Virus record (IMG/VR): IMGVR_UViG_3300044819_000036
Span: 1 to 43,576 of that record
Strand: one strand, 5' to 3'
DNA length: 43,576 nt
Source of the DNA: a virus
Shown here: piece by piece, positions 29,855-37,608 of the stretch
Layout of the letters: the number at the start of each line of letters is the position of its first letter
Position numbering within the stretch: position 1 is the stretch's first letter
The notes under the pieces: model-generated
The model's input: only the letters and a program-made list of their open reading frames with translations
Databases searched by the model: none
Told to the model about the DNA's origin: nothing
Translations under genes and position numbers: made by a program

Positions 29855-30159
29855 CTGAGCGCCTCGACTACCGCCGGCATCTCCGTCAGCGCCTGGGCGA
29901 GAGCCACGTGCCGCCCGCCCTCCACGACGGCCTGACGGAGTACTTCGCCGACCGGCGCCAGGTCGGCAGCTTCCTGACCGCGGTCCTCGAAAACAATTTC
30001 AGTGAGGCCTGCCTGCGTGCGGACAGCTACAACCGCCTCTATCTCGCGCAGCTCGCGAAGTTTCTGATCAGCTACTGCCCGTCGTATGCGTGGGGATCCC
30101 CGACCAAGGTCGCCGCGTGGCTCACGGATCCGGCGCCGGTGCCCGAGGTGTTCGAATGA
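29851..30159 (+). CDS. Unknown 102-residue protein
   Basis: ATG at 29851 overlaps the previous stop. 'VPPALHDGLTEYFADRRQVG' and 'SFLTAVLENNFSEACLRAD' resemble a short conserved phage protein family. Soluble, mostly helical. The role is not known. Confidence 0.62.
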   Translation: MTERLDYRRHLRQRLGESHVPPALHDGLTEYFADRRQVGSFLTAVLENNFSEACLRADSYNRLYLAQLAKFLISYCPSYAWGSPTKVAAWLTDPAPVPEVFE

Positions 30160-30464
30160 AGAAGACTCAGGCGCGCGGAGGAACCTCGGAGATGCGCGCA
30201 GGCCTCCAGTCCTCCGCATCGAAACGCGAGGTCATCACGCCGGTGTTCGTGTGGCTCGCGTTCACACCGTGCGGCTGTCTCGTCGGCGCGTGCAAATACC
30301 CCGACGACCACCAGACCGACGCCAAACTGCTGGCGTGGCTGCACGACGGGCTCACGGTGCGCCGCGTGACCTTTGACGACTGGCGCGCGACCTATCTCGC
30401 GGTGTTCCTACAGGACTGTCCACACGAAGAACCCGCGTCCACACATGCGGTAGATCCCCAATGA
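30156..30464 (+). CDS. Unknown 102-residue protein with Cys
   Basis: ATG at 30156. Basic start, then a compact beta/alpha core (VFVWLAFTPCGCLVGACKYP, 'VRRVTFDDWRATYLAVFLQD'). CGC and C residues could bind metal. No family recognised. Confidence 0.58.
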   Translation: MKKTQARGGTSEMRAGLQSSASKREVITPVFVWLAFTPCGCLVGACKYPDDHQTDAKLLAWLHDGLTVRRVTFDDWRATYLAVFLQDCPHEEPASTHAVDPQ

Positions 30465-30685
30465 GCCGCTGGCTCGCGCAAGTCCTCCACGTCCAGGAGC
30501 TCCTCGGTCCCCACGCCGTGGTCTACGAACAGGCCCACGACTGGATCATCGCGATCGTGAAGAACCCGGCCACCGGTCCCCCGTACGATCTCGAGTACTT
30601 CGGCGCCGGAGAGACCTTCGACGCGGCCTACACGCAGGCGTCGCGCGCGGCGGCCAAGATCAAGAAGCCAACAAGGACACCATGA
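30461..30685 (+). CDS. Unknown 74-residue protein
   Basis: Overlaps neighbours by 4 bp on both sides. Sequence 'EQAHDWIIAIVKNPATGPPY' and 'AYTQASRAAAKIKKPTRTP' is mixed beta/helical with a basic end. No known motif. Confidence 0.58.
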   Translation: MSRWLAQVLHVQELLGPHAVVYEQAHDWIIAIVKNPATGPPYDLEYFGAGETFDAAYTQASRAAAKIKKPTRTP

Positions 30686-30996
30686 CAGATGACACACGTC
30701 GCCGGTCCGCGGACTATAGCCTCTGGTTTTCTGTTGTGCTGAACGCCGCGGTCGGTGCAAACGCCATCCGGCGTGGGTTCATCGGGTCAGGGAGTCTCAG
30801 TCTGACGCTCGCGGCGCTCTGCCTCGTGTTGTCGTGGGGATTCGCGCGGCTCGCGCAGCTCCTCGACGCGCAAATCGACCAGGCGCAAGCGAACGCCGCC
30901 GCCGCGAAGTTGTCGTACGAGGAATTCCAGCGGCAGATCGCCGACGGCCGCGTCGCGTTCGAGGTCCACGGGCAGTCCACGGATCGCGTTCAGTGA
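30682..30996 (+). CDS. Membrane-anchored coiled-coil protein
   Basis: 104 residues. One or two hydrophobic helices at about 13-28 and 36-56 (SLSLTLAALCLVLSWGFARL), then a polar amphipathic helix (DAQIDQAQANAAAAKLSYEE). It probably sits in the inner membrane with a cytoplasmic coiled coil. The function is unknown; the gene is coupled to both neighbours. Confidence 0.6.
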   Translation: MTDDTRRRSADYSLWFSVVLNAAVGANAIRRGFIGSGSLSLTLAALCLVLSWGFARLAQLLDAQIDQAQANAAAAKLSYEEFQRQIADGRVAFEVHGQSTDRVQ

Positions 30997-31187
30997 CGAA
31001 GAAGAAAACCCCGGCTCGGACACGTCTCAGCCTCGGCCATCGTCACAACCCGTGGCGATCCACCGCGCCGTCGCCCGCGGAACTGCTGCTCAAAGCGATC
31101 GCGTCCCTCCAGATCGCCCAGCAGGCCCTGCTCGATCTCGCGCAACTGGAGGAGACGGCGCGGAGTCGTCGGCCTCCGCTTCGCTGA
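30993..31187 (+). CDS. 64-residue basic/helical protein
   Basis: GTG at 30993 overlaps the stop before it. Basic start (VTKKKTPARTRLSLGHRHNP) and a helical middle (AELLLKAIASLQIAQQALLD). Last gene of the rightward early run; it faces the convergent leftward operon 56 bases away, with no clear terminator. Confidence 0.55.
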   Translation: MTKKKTPARTRLSLGHRHNPWRSTAPSPAELLLKAIASLQIAQQALLDLAQLEETARSRRPPLR

Positions 31188-31243
31188 CCCGGGGAAAGTC
31201 AGCGAGCCCAGCGCGGATTCCGACGGACGCCCGCGCCGGAGCG

Positions 31244-31516
31244 TCAGGCCGCGAACGCCCGCGGCGGCTTGAACCACTTCGCCGCGCGTTTCGTGTACCG
31301 CCGCGGCAAGGGCGGCGGACCAGTCCACACCACCCGATCAGGCACCACGGAGGACACGGAGCTCGCGGGTTCGGGCGGTTCAACCGGCTCACGCGCCCGT
31401 TGCGCCCCGAATTTCACCAACCCGCGGTAGAACTCGATCGCGTGCTGGTGACAGACGCGTCCGCCAGGAATCGCGCATTCGGCCGGCTGACCGCAGAAGA
31501 GACACGATCGGTTCAT
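31244..31516 (-). CDS. Zinc-finger-like protein (leftward)
   Basis: 90 residues. CLFC near the N-terminus, then C and 'CHQHAIEF' give a four-ligand Cys/His set like a treble clef. The C-terminal part is Pro/Arg-rich (PPPLPRRYTKRAAKWFKPP). Last gene of the second leftward operon, overlapping the upstream gene by 4 bp. Confidence 0.6.
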   Translation of the reverse strand: MNRSCLFCGQPAECAIPGGRVCHQHAIEFYRGLVKFGAQRAREPVEPPEPASSVSSVVPDRVVWTGPPPLPRRYTKRAAKWFKPPRAFAA

Positions 31517-31755
31517 GGCGTGAATCGCTCGCGCCAGTTCACCTTTTGCTCGAACCCGAAGACGCCGCCGCCGTGCAGTACATCGGCATCGGCCGGCCAG
31601 TCTCGCTGCACCGACGCCGTGATCTCACACGCCGCGTGACAGTGGCCGTCCGGACTTCGGAAGCGGACGAACAGCGGGACGCCGACGAGCAGCCGCAGAC
31701 GATCCCGGAAACGAAGCACTGGCCGCGCCGTCAAATGCCAATCAGCCATCCTCAT
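31513..31755 (-). CDS. Unknown 80-residue protein (leftward)
   Basis: The ATG at 31755 overlaps the upstream stop; a second ATG at 31749 is also possible. 'WHLTARPVLRFRDRLRLLVG' followed by 'VPLFVRFRSPDGHCHAACEI' suggests a small beta-rich domain. Function unknown. Confidence 0.6.
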   Translation of the reverse strand: MRMADWHLTARPVLRFRDRLRLLVGVPLFVRFRSPDGHCHAACEITASVQRDWPADADVLHGGGVFGFEQKVNWRERFTP

Positions 31756-31952
31756 CGCCCTCGCACCAGATAGACCAGATCCTGCAGCAGTTCGCGCCAG
31801 GTCTCGTGGGTGCGCGCCCGGACGATCAGCCAGCGATTGCGGACCGGGAAGCGGATGACCTCGCGCCGGTGCGCCGCGCGGCCGATCTCGAGATTCGTCG
31901 CGATCGTCCGCCGAAGGTCGTCCGAGAGCGGGATCCGCTGAACCTTCATCAT
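31752..31952 (-). CDS. Unknown 66-residue protein (leftward)
   Basis: The start at 31952 (ATG ATG) overlaps the stop of the upstream 22-codon gene and is preferred to a TTG at 31991 that would cut into that gene. The product has 'IPLSDDLRRTIATNLEIGRA' and 'NRWLIVRARTHETWRELLQD', basic and helical. No family recognised. Confidence 0.55.
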   Translation of the reverse strand: MMKVQRIPLSDDLRRTIATNLEIGRAAHRREVIRFPVRNRWLIVRARTHETWRELLQDLVYLVRGR

Positions 31953-32017
31953 CGTCGTTTCCGGCAGTTCGGACAGCCGCGGCCCTGACAAAACGCGCAG
32001 GGCAACCTCCGCGTCAT
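31949..32017 (-). CDS. 22-residue zinc-knuckle micro-protein
   Basis: ATG at 32017, TGA at 31949-31951. The peptide contains CAFCQGRGCPNC, the CxxCxGxGCxxC form of a DnaJ-like zinc knuckle, between two basic ends. Both ends overlap neighbours by the 4-bp ATGA device. Perfect coupling and four well-spaced Cys make it credible despite its size. Confidence 0.55.
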   Translation of the reverse strand: MTRRLPCAFCQGRGCPNCRKRR

Positions 32018-32358
32018 CGCGGGTCCACTTCCAACAGCGTCGCCTGCAGCCCGCAGTCGCAGTCGCCGGCCGATTCGACGCGCGCGCACGTCGGGAGGTG
32101 ATTCGTCCATCGACTGAGCCGCACGATCGCGTGGTGCACGGCCTCCGGATTCAGAATCACGATCTGCGCGTCAGGCAGCCGGGCGATCACCGTGGCGCGG
32201 TGTCCGTACGACGGCTGCAGTTCCACCGACGTCGGCGCGTCGACGCTCGATCGCACGACCACGCCCTTCAGCAAGGCACTGATGTCGTCCCCGTCGAGCC
32301 GTACGATCGAGCCGCTGCCGGTCGGCGCGAGATCCATCGTGAACGTGCGCTCGCTCAT
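32014..32358 (-). CDS. Unknown 114-residue protein (leftward)
   Basis: Beta-rich (SERTFTMDLAPTGSGSIVRL, 'DISALLKGVVVRSSVDAPTS', HRATVIARLPDAQIVIL) with late Cys (CARVESAGDCDCG). No domain recognised. It overlaps the micro-protein gene and starts directly after the HTH gene's stop. Confidence 0.6.
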   Translation of the reverse strand: MSERTFTMDLAPTGSGSIVRLDGDDISALLKGVVVRSSVDAPTSVELQPSYGHRATVIARLPDAQIVILNPEAVHHAIVRLSRWTNHLPTCARVESAGDCDCGLQATLLEVDPR

Positions 32359-32562
32359 CTACGTGTCCTGCTCGCTGGCCACGCGCTGCGCCTCAATGAA
32401 CGCCTCGAGGTCCGTGGGCTTGATCCGGTACCGCTTGCCTAACCGCACGACCGGGATCTTCTTCGCGCGGATGAGCCGACGCACGTACTCCTCGCTGACA
32501 CTCAATAGATGAGCGACCCGCGGCACTTCGAGGAGATGGTCCAACGTCGGCAGCGGCATCAT
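32359..32562 (-). CDS. Excisionase-like HTH protein (leftward)
   Basis: 67 residues. 'VPRVAHLLSVSEEYVRRLIR' and 'IPVVRLGKRYRIKPTDLEAF' make a typical MerR/Xis winged helix. It heads the second leftward operon and may regulate it or act as a recombination directionality factor. No clear promoter could be matched upstream. Confidence 0.78.
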   Translation of the reverse strand: MMPLPTLDHLLEVPRVAHLLSVSEEYVRRLIRAKKIPVVRLGKRYRIKPTDLEAFIEAQRVASEQDT

Positions 32563-32863
32563 GGTGCGCTTGGGAATGGTGCATCGTATCGACGCGCTTT
32601 TCCGGATCGCTGTTCACAATTAGACACGCGTCCGTGCTACTAGCCGCACCGACCGCGTGATCGGCGCGCCGTTCAGGACCAGACTCGGGTATCGGCGCGC
32701 TCAATCCTGATCGCGTCGCCGTTCCAACCACCTCAAGGGATCCCGCTGTATGCGGAGAGCCGTCAGCACGATCGATGCGCTCTCCCGCCTCCGCTACATC
32801 CTGATGATCGATGGCATCCGGCTGCTCGAGGATCGAACCCGACCCGTGGAGTTGGGTGTACTG
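32563..32863. other. 301-bp divergent intergenic region
   Basis: It lies between the leftward HTH gene and the rightward 119-residue gene. No gene with good codon use was found. A weak plus-strand promoter (TTCACA, 19 bases, TACTAG near 32612) is possible. Near 32826-32842 the minus strand has a tRNA-like T-arm (TTCGATC loop), but no full tRNA folds. Confidence 0.4.
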
Positions 32864-33223
32864 ATGAAGCTCACCGATCTGCATCCGCAGTTCATCGGCG
32901 CTGGTGGTCCGGGCATTTACAACGCCGACATGACGCCGGCGACGCCGCGCACCGGCATCGGTCTGATGTTCGACTGCCCGAAGTGCCCCGCGTACCCAGC
33001 CGAGCACGAAGACGAGCGACACGAACGGCATTTCATCCAGTTCGCCAACCCGCTCGATGGCGGACCACCGTTCGAGGCGAACCGTCCGATGTGGACGCGC
33101 GTTGGCGACACGTTCGAGACGCTGCAGTTGTCGCCGAGCATTCTTAGTGATCCCGCGAAAGGCGGCTGCGGCTGGCATGGCTACATCGGTCTGACGATTC
33201 CAGGTGAGGTCACGACATGCTGA
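32864..33223 (+). CDS. Conserved phage protein with GCGWHGxI motif
   Basis: 119 residues from the ATG at 32864, which matches the usual start (MKLTDLHPQFIGAGGPGIYN). Motifs 'GLMFDCPKCP', 'HFIQFANPLDGGPP', 'GDTFETLQLSPSI' and 'GCGWHGYI' resemble DUF6527-type proteins of phages. Cys residues in CPKC and near GCGWH may bind metal. Function unknown. Its stop overlaps the small gene that follows. Confidence 0.7.
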   Translation: MKLTDLHPQFIGAGGPGIYNADMTPATPRTGIGLMFDCPKCPAYPAEHEDERHERHFIQFANPLDGGPPFEANRPMWTRVGDTFETLQLSPSILSDPAKGGCGWHGYIGLTIPGEVTTC

Positions 33224-33330
33224 CGATCACACCTACGCGGACTCGCGACGCGATAGATCCCCATGCCCAACCGCACGCCTGGCTGACCACGCGCGTCACC
33301 GCATCGTCGTCTTCTCAGAGTACCCACTGA
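33217..33330 (+). CDS. 37-residue small ORF
   Basis: ATG inside the end of the previous gene, TGA just before the HNH gene. The peptide (MLTITPTRTRDAIDPHAQPH) has no motif. It may only bridge translation from the upstream gene to the HNH gene. Confidence 0.35.
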   Translation: MLTITPTRTRDAIDPHAQPHAWLTTRVTASSSSQSTH

Positions 33331-33331
33331 T

Positions 33332-33679
33332 ATGGCCTCTGCCCAGTGGACGAAGAACGCCGGACCCACGACGCGCATCCGCGGCCGCGAGCTGCAGCGT
33401 CGACGCGCGCTCCTCTTTGCGCAGTACCCGATGTGTGTGCTGTGCCCACTCCGCGGTACGCACAACCGCTCAACGATCCGCGACCACATCATCCCGCTCG
33501 GCGAAGGCGGGACCGAGGACGAGGACAACATCCAAGCGATCTGCATCGACTGCTCCGACATCAAGACGGAAGAGGAGTCGAAGCGCGGCGTACGCCGATC
33601 AGAAATGACGCCGCGATTCAGAAAGAGCGCGACGCCGCGCGACGCACACAACCGCTTCACGCCGAGACGTCGCATGTGA
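33332..33679 (+). CDS. HNH endonuclease next to the terminase genes
   Basis: 115 residues. CVLC, 'RDHIIPLGEGGTEDEDNIQA' and ICIDC are the Cys-Cys/HNH core: two CxxC zinc pairs around the DH...N motif. In cos-type siphoviruses such as HK97 an HNH protein sits just upstream of the small terminase and assists DNA cleavage at packaging. The same position here supports that role. Confidence 0.87.
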   Translation: MASAQWTKNAGPTTRIRGRELQRRRALLFAQYPMCVLCPLRGTHNRSTIRDHIIPLGEGGTEDEDNIQAICIDCSDIKTEEESKRGVRRSEMTPRFRKSATPRDAHNRFTPRRRM

Positions 33680-33681
33680 CC

Positions 33682-33741
33682 GGGGGGGATCGCAAAAGTC
33701 TAGAGATTTTCGACGCGCGCGGAAACCGGATGGGGTTCCCG
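33682..33741. other. Candidate cos / packaging region
   Basis: Between the HNH and small terminase genes: a run of seven G (33682-33688) then ATCGCAAAAGTCTAGAGATT, followed by a hairpin with 8-base arms (33720-33727 and 33734-33741, one mismatch, 6-base loop). G-rich cohesive ends next to terS are common in cos phages. No terminal overhang can be proven from a circular assembly. Confidence 0.4.
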
Positions 33742-33782
33742 TGAAAAATCGCGCTTTCAAAAGTTCGGTGAATTGAGGAGCT

Positions 33783-34358
33783 ATGGGCGGCCGAGGTAGC
33801 GGCGGACGGCGCATCGGATCGGGGCAAAAGGGGAAATCTGCGCTCGAGCACGCGATCGGCGGCGGGAAACGCGGCCGAAAGCCGGGCGACGAGACCGCGG
33901 TCGCGGCCGTGGAGACCTTCGGCCCGCCGGCGGAGCTCCAGGGCACACCGAAGCAACTCGCGACGCTCGTCGCCGAACTGGTGTTCCTCCATGAGCACGT
34001 CGGGCCCGGTGATCCGAACCCGCAGATCGCCGAGATCCAGGCCAAGGTCGACGAACTCACGGCCCGTGCGCTCGCGTTGGCGATTTGGCACGAGCTCGCG
34101 CCGCATGCCTTCGCCGCGCGGACGCTGACGCCGGCGACGACGGCCGCGTTCGTGATGTTGTGCCGCGGCGTCGTCGCGGAGCGCGCCCTGTCGGCGTCGC
34201 CGGCGACGGCGTCCGGACCGAATCACCGCGGGATGATGCAGCGCATCGCTACCTGGATGAAGGACTTCAACGTCGCGCCGTTCGGGAAACCGATGTACGA
34301 GGCGGAACCGGCCGGCCCTATAAATCCGCTCGATCGGTTCACGAAGACGCGCGCATGA
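33783..34358 (+). CDS. terS: Terminase small subunit
   Basis: 191 residues with a strong Shine-Dalgarno site (GAGGAG). A Gly/Lys/Arg-rich start (MGGRGSGGRRIGSGQKGKSA) precedes a helical body (QLATLVAELVFLHEHVGPGD, 'IAEIQAKVDELTARALALAI'). It sits between the HNH gene and the large terminase, the standard terS position in HK97-like phages. It would recognise the packaging site and recruit TerL. Its 3' end overlaps the opposite-strand HNH gene by 20 bp. Confidence 0.8.
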   Translation: MGGRGSGGRRIGSGQKGKSALEHAIGGGKRGRKPGDETAVAAVETFGPPAELQGTPKQLATLVAELVFLHEHVGPGDPNPQIAEIQAKVDELTARALALAIWHELAPHAFAARTLTPATTAAFVMLCRGVVAERALSASPATASGPNHRGMMQRIATWMKDFNVAPFGKPMYEAEPAGPINPLDRFTKTRA

Positions 34359-35085
34359 CGACGAACTTGTTCTTTTTTGTGACGTTCTCGACGTGGGTCA
34401 GGACCTGCAAATTCCCTTCGACGTGCAGCCCGCACACCGTCGTGCCTTGTAAGGGGTAGATGTGGTCAACGTCGTGTTGAATGCCGGTCTCTCGCGTGAG
34501 GCGCGCTGCCTCGATGTAGAAGGCTTTGATCGCGCCGACGTCAGCCCACGCGGGCATCGCCTGCTTTTTTATGGCGTACCGCTTCGCCTCGATCGCGTTT
34601 CTGACTCCGTGGTTCGCCGTACGCCACGCCTTGTTCAATGCGCGGTAGTGATCGGGACGCGCCGCGCGAGCTGCGCGCGTGTTCGCGAGCACCTTGTCGG
34701 GGTTCGCCAGCCGCCACGCCTTATTGGCCGCGCGAACCCACTCCGGATTAGCAGCACGCCACGCTTTGCACAACGCGCGCTCTTTTTCAGGATTCGCAGC
34801 GTAGGCTTTCGCTCGGTATCCGCGGCTCTGCGCGCGCAGGGTTTCGCGATGAGCGTCCCGCCAAGCCTTCATCTCCGTCGGGTGCTCAGCGCGAGCTCGA
34901 TAGGCCGCGTTGTACGCGCGCATGTAGTTCGGATGCAGCGCGATCCAGGCTTGGTGTCGCGCCCGCAATCGGTCTCGATTCGCGGCGCGGTACTTCATGT
35001 CGGCCCTCTTTTGTCTTGCGCGCTTCAGGGCTTGTCGTTCGGCGGTCGTCCGTTTTCGCCGCGGGGTAGACTTCGGATCAGCCAT
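34339..35085 (-). CDS. Opposite-strand HNH endonuclease (homing-type)
   Basis: 248 residues from the ATG at 35085. The C-terminal nuclease has 'IQHDVDHIYPLQGTTVCGLH' and 'VEGNLQVLTHVENVTKKNKF', the common phage HNH signature. The first 160 residues are about six loose repeats of about 22 residues (AYNAAYRARAEHP, KAWRAANPEWVRAANKAWRL, ANPDKV) that could bind DNA. It splits the terS-terL pair on the other strand, as free-standing homing endonucleases do. Confidence 0.85.
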   Translation of the reverse strand: MADPKSTPRRKRTTAERQALKRARQKRADMKYRAANRDRLRARHQAWIALHPNYMRAYNAAYRARAEHPTEMKAWRDAHRETLRAQSRGYRAKAYAANPEKERALCKAWRAANPEWVRAANKAWRLANPDKVLANTRAARAARPDHYRALNKAWRTANHGVRNAIEAKRYAIKKQAMPAWADVGAIKAFYIEAARLTRETGIQHDVDHIYPLQGTTVCGLHVEGNLQVLTHVENVTKKNKFVVMRASS

Positions 35086-35183
35086 GCGGGCGCGACCTCT
35101 GATCGCGAGCGTGTGGTGAGGAGCCGATGGTCGCTGAACACGTCCACCGGCTCCGTTAATTGTACTGCAGCGGAGCCGGTCGC

Positions 35184-37106
35184 GTGCTGAAGGCACCAGC
35201 GCTCGACCCTGTGACGGACTACGCGACGAAGGTGATCGCCGGCACGATCCTCGCGGGTCGCCTCGTGAAGCTCGCCTGCGCTCGGCACCTTGACGACGTC
35301 GCGCGGCAGGACGAAAAGGGACTCCTGTGGCGGCCCGACGAGGCCCAGGAGGCGATCGATTTCTTCGCCCAGTGTCTGACGCTCCCCGAAGAGACCGACT
35401 CGGACGAGGACGAGGAAGACGCCGGCGACGTGATGCCGGAAGCCGGGACGCCGTTCATCCTCTCGCCGTTCCAAGCCTTCATCGTTGGAAGTCTCTTCGG
35501 ATTTTTCGCCATCAAGGTCAGTAAGAAAACCGGCGCGCGGCGCGTGCGTCAACGCTTTCGGATCGCCTTTTTCCAGGGCGGCAAGGGCTGCGGCAAGACG
35601 CCGCTCGGCGCCGGGATCCTGATCTACATGTTGGTGCGCCGCGGTGTCCGCGGGGCGCAATTGTTCTGCGCCGGCGCGATGAAGGATCAGGCCCTCATCC
35701 CGTTCGCTGACTGTCTGAAGATGGTGCACGCGTCGAAGGAGTTGACGGAACTCATCACCGAAACTGGCAACAACCTCGCGGTGAAGGCCACGGGGTCGTT
35801 CATCCGGCCGATCTCGTCGGACTCGCGCAGCCAATCCGGCAAGCGTGTGCAGGGCGCGGTCATCGAAGAATTGCACGAGCACCCGAACGGCGTGCTCGTT
35901 CGGAAGATGGTCGCCGGCATCAAGGGCCGGCCGAATGCGCTGATCTTCCTGCCCACCAACACGGGCTTCGATCGCGAGTCGGTCTGCTATCAGTACTACG
36001 ACTATTCCTGCCAGATTCTCGAGGGCACGCTGGTCAACGAGACGTGGTTTGCTTTCGTCTGCAGCTTGGATCCGTGCGAGAAATGCCGCGCGGAGGGGAA
36101 GCGGCAGCCGTCGGACGACTGCCCGGACTGTGATGACTGGAAGACCGAAGGGCCGCACTGGCTGAAGGCGAATCCGAATCTGGGTGTGTCGATTCCGTGG
36201 GAGTACCTGCGCGATCAGGTGCGCACTGGGATCGACATGTCGGGCGATCGCAACGACGTCCGCCGGCTGAATTTCTGCCAGTGGACGGATCAGCGCACCG
36301 TCTTCATCACCGCGGAGGCCTGGGCCGCGTGCACGACGACGCTGACGCGCGCGGCGTTCCTGGCCTCGCTCGAGGGCCGCGAGTGCTTCCTCGGCATCGA
36401 CCTCTCCGACAAGATCGATCTGTCGTCGGTCGTGGCGACATTCCCGAGGGCGATCGCGCGCCCAGCATTGGAAGAGGCCGCGTCCGGCGACAGCCACGAC
36501 GTCCACGCGCCCGACGCCGGCGACGTGGCTGTCGACGCTGATCGCCCGACGCTCGACTGCGCGGTCGACGTGCTCCCGTACTTCTGGATGCCGCGGTTGA
36601 CGCTCGCCCGGCGTGCCCAGGAGGACAAGATCCCGTACCCAGACTGGGAGAAGGCCGAGTGGATCACCACCTGGCCGGGCGCCATCATCGACCACGACGC
36701 CATCTTCCTGTTCATCGTCGACGTCCTCGCGAAGCGGTACCGGATTCGGGGCATCGGCATCGACAACGCCGGCGCCTCGGGCCTGGTCAACAAACTCAAG
36801 CGGCAGTTCGGCGACGAGTTCGTGCAGGAGATCCCGCAGAGTTTCATGCGGCTCTCCGAACCGACCAAGCTCCTCGAAGCGCTCGTCGTCAGCGGCAACC
36901 TGACGCACGACGGCAACCCCTGCGAGGCCTGGTGTTTGGCCAACATGGGCATCGAAGAGAACGCCTGGCGGGAGATCCGCCCGATCAAGCTGACTCAGCG
37001 GAAGCGGATCGACGGCGGCGTCGCGCTCATCGATGGGCTCGAGCGGCTGGGCGCGACCGAGGACGAGGACGAACCAGGCGACGGTCCGCTCGTGGTGGCG
37101 GCATGA
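35184..37106 (+). CDS. terL: Terminase large subunit
   Basis: 640 residues. The GTG at 35184 has GGAG 8 bases upstream and is preferred to a TTG at 35160. ATPase: Walker A GGKGCGKTP (132-140), Walker B AVIEELHEH (225-233). Nuclease: 'FLGIDLSDKIDLSSVVATFP' with the first catalytic Asp, and a later 'RIRGIGIDNAGASGLV'. A CxxC pair (CEKCRAEGKRQPSDDCPDC) lies between the domains. It packages DNA into proheads and cuts it. Overlaps the next gene by 4 bp. Confidence 0.95.
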   Translation: MLKAPALDPVTDYATKVIAGTILAGRLVKLACARHLDDVARQDEKGLLWRPDEAQEAIDFFAQCLTLPEETDSDEDEEDAGDVMPEAGTPFILSPFQAFIVGSLFGFFAIKVSKKTGARRVRQRFRIAFFQGGKGCGKTPLGAGILIYMLVRRGVRGAQLFCAGAMKDQALIPFADCLKMVHASKELTELITETGNNLAVKATGSFIRPISSDSRSQSGKRVQGAVIEELHEHPNGVLVRKMVAGIKGRPNALIFLPTNTGFDRESVCYQYYDYSCQILEGTLVNETWFAFVCSLDPCEKCRAEGKRQPSDDCPDCDDWKTEGPHWLKANPNLGVSIPWEYLRDQVRTGIDMSGDRNDVRRLNFCQWTDQRTVFITAEAWAACTTTLTRAAFLASLEGRECFLGIDLSDKIDLSSVVATFPRAIARPALEEAASGDSHDVHAPDAGDVAVDADRPTLDCAVDVLPYFWMPRLTLARRAQEDKIPYPDWEKAEWITTWPGAIIDHDAIFLFIVDVLAKRYRIRGIGIDNAGASGLVNKLKRQFGDEFVQEIPQSFMRLSEPTKLLEALVVSGNLTHDGNPCEAWCLANMGIEENAWREIRPIKLTQRKRIDGGVALIDGLERLGATEDEDEPGDGPLVVAA

Positions 37107-37294
37107 AGCGCACGCATCCGGGCCGTCCGCGCGTCGACGACGACGATACGTCGGTCGAAGTCGGCGTGACGCTGCCGGCGAAGCAGTACGACGCGTACTC
37201 GCGGCGGGCGCAGCACCGCACGCGCACGGAAGGCAAGAACGTCACCGTGCCCGAGATCATCCGGCGTGAGCTGAAGACCCGCCGCGTCGAATAA
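37103..37294 (+). CDS. Small RHH-like protein
   Basis: 63 residues. A basic, acidic-interrupted start (KRTHPGRPRVDDDDTSV), then 'EVGVTLPAKQYDAYSRRAQH' and 'VTVPEIIRRELKTRR', a strand-helix-helix order like ribbon-helix-helix DNA-binding proteins. It lies between terminase and portal, so it may regulate late genes. Confidence 0.6.
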   Translation: MKRTHPGRPRVDDDDTSVEVGVTLPAKQYDAYSRRAQHRTRTEGKNVTVPEIIRRELKTRRVE

Positions 37295-37377
37295 ACATCG
37301 ACAAATGCACCCTCGACGCGACGACGTTCCACACTGCCACGTGTGGCGTCCTCCCGGCCTTCGAGCGGTTGTATGTA

Positions 37378-37608
37378 ATGCGCTGGCTCTGCTGGTGGCG
37401 TCCGCCGTGCCTGCTGCAGCGGGTCATCGTGAATTTCACGCACGACTCGACGGAAGCGATCGAGGGCGTGCTCTTCGCGTGCAACTGGGGCGGCTGGCTG
37501 ACCCTCAAGGATTGCTCGCCGCTCAAGGCCGGCCAGGTGCCGACGAAGATCCCGGGCGACGTCGTCGTGCATCGCTCGAGAATCGCGTTCCTGCAGGTGC
37601 TCCCGTGA
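37378..37608 (+). CDS. Small conserved pre-portal protein
   Basis: 76 residues from the ATG at 37378; an ATG at 37369 is also in frame. After a Trp/Arg-rich start comes 'VIVNFTHDSTEAIEGVLFAC', 'GGWLTLKDCSPLKAG' and 'IPGDVVVHRSRIAFLQVLP'. I recognise this as a short family found before portal genes in siphoviruses. The beta-rich core may be a virion or assembly factor. It overlaps the portal gene by 4 bp. Confidence 0.7.
   Translation: MRWLCWWRPPCLLQRVIVNFTHDSTEAIEGVLFACNWGGWLTLKDCSPLKAGQVPTKIPGDVVVHRSRIAFLQVLP

Noticed and set aside
31188-31243. Bidirectional terminator between convergent genes
   Set aside because: Only a 4-bp CTGA/TCAG stem without U-runs was seen; too weak to call.
32826-32842. 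tRNA-like T-arm on the minus strand (TTCGATC loop with a 5-bp stem)
   Set aside because: An acceptor with one mismatch can be drawn, but the D and anticodon arms do not fold and the length between arms is short. It is not called as a tRNA; an att-site remnant remains only a weak idea.
35160-35183. TTG start for the large terminase
   Set aside because: The GTG at 35184 has a GGAG at the right distance; the TTG adds eight residues without family support.
35025-36908. 627-codon minus-strand open frame opposite the large terminase
   Set aside because: Shadow frame; the plus strand has Walker and nuclease motifs.
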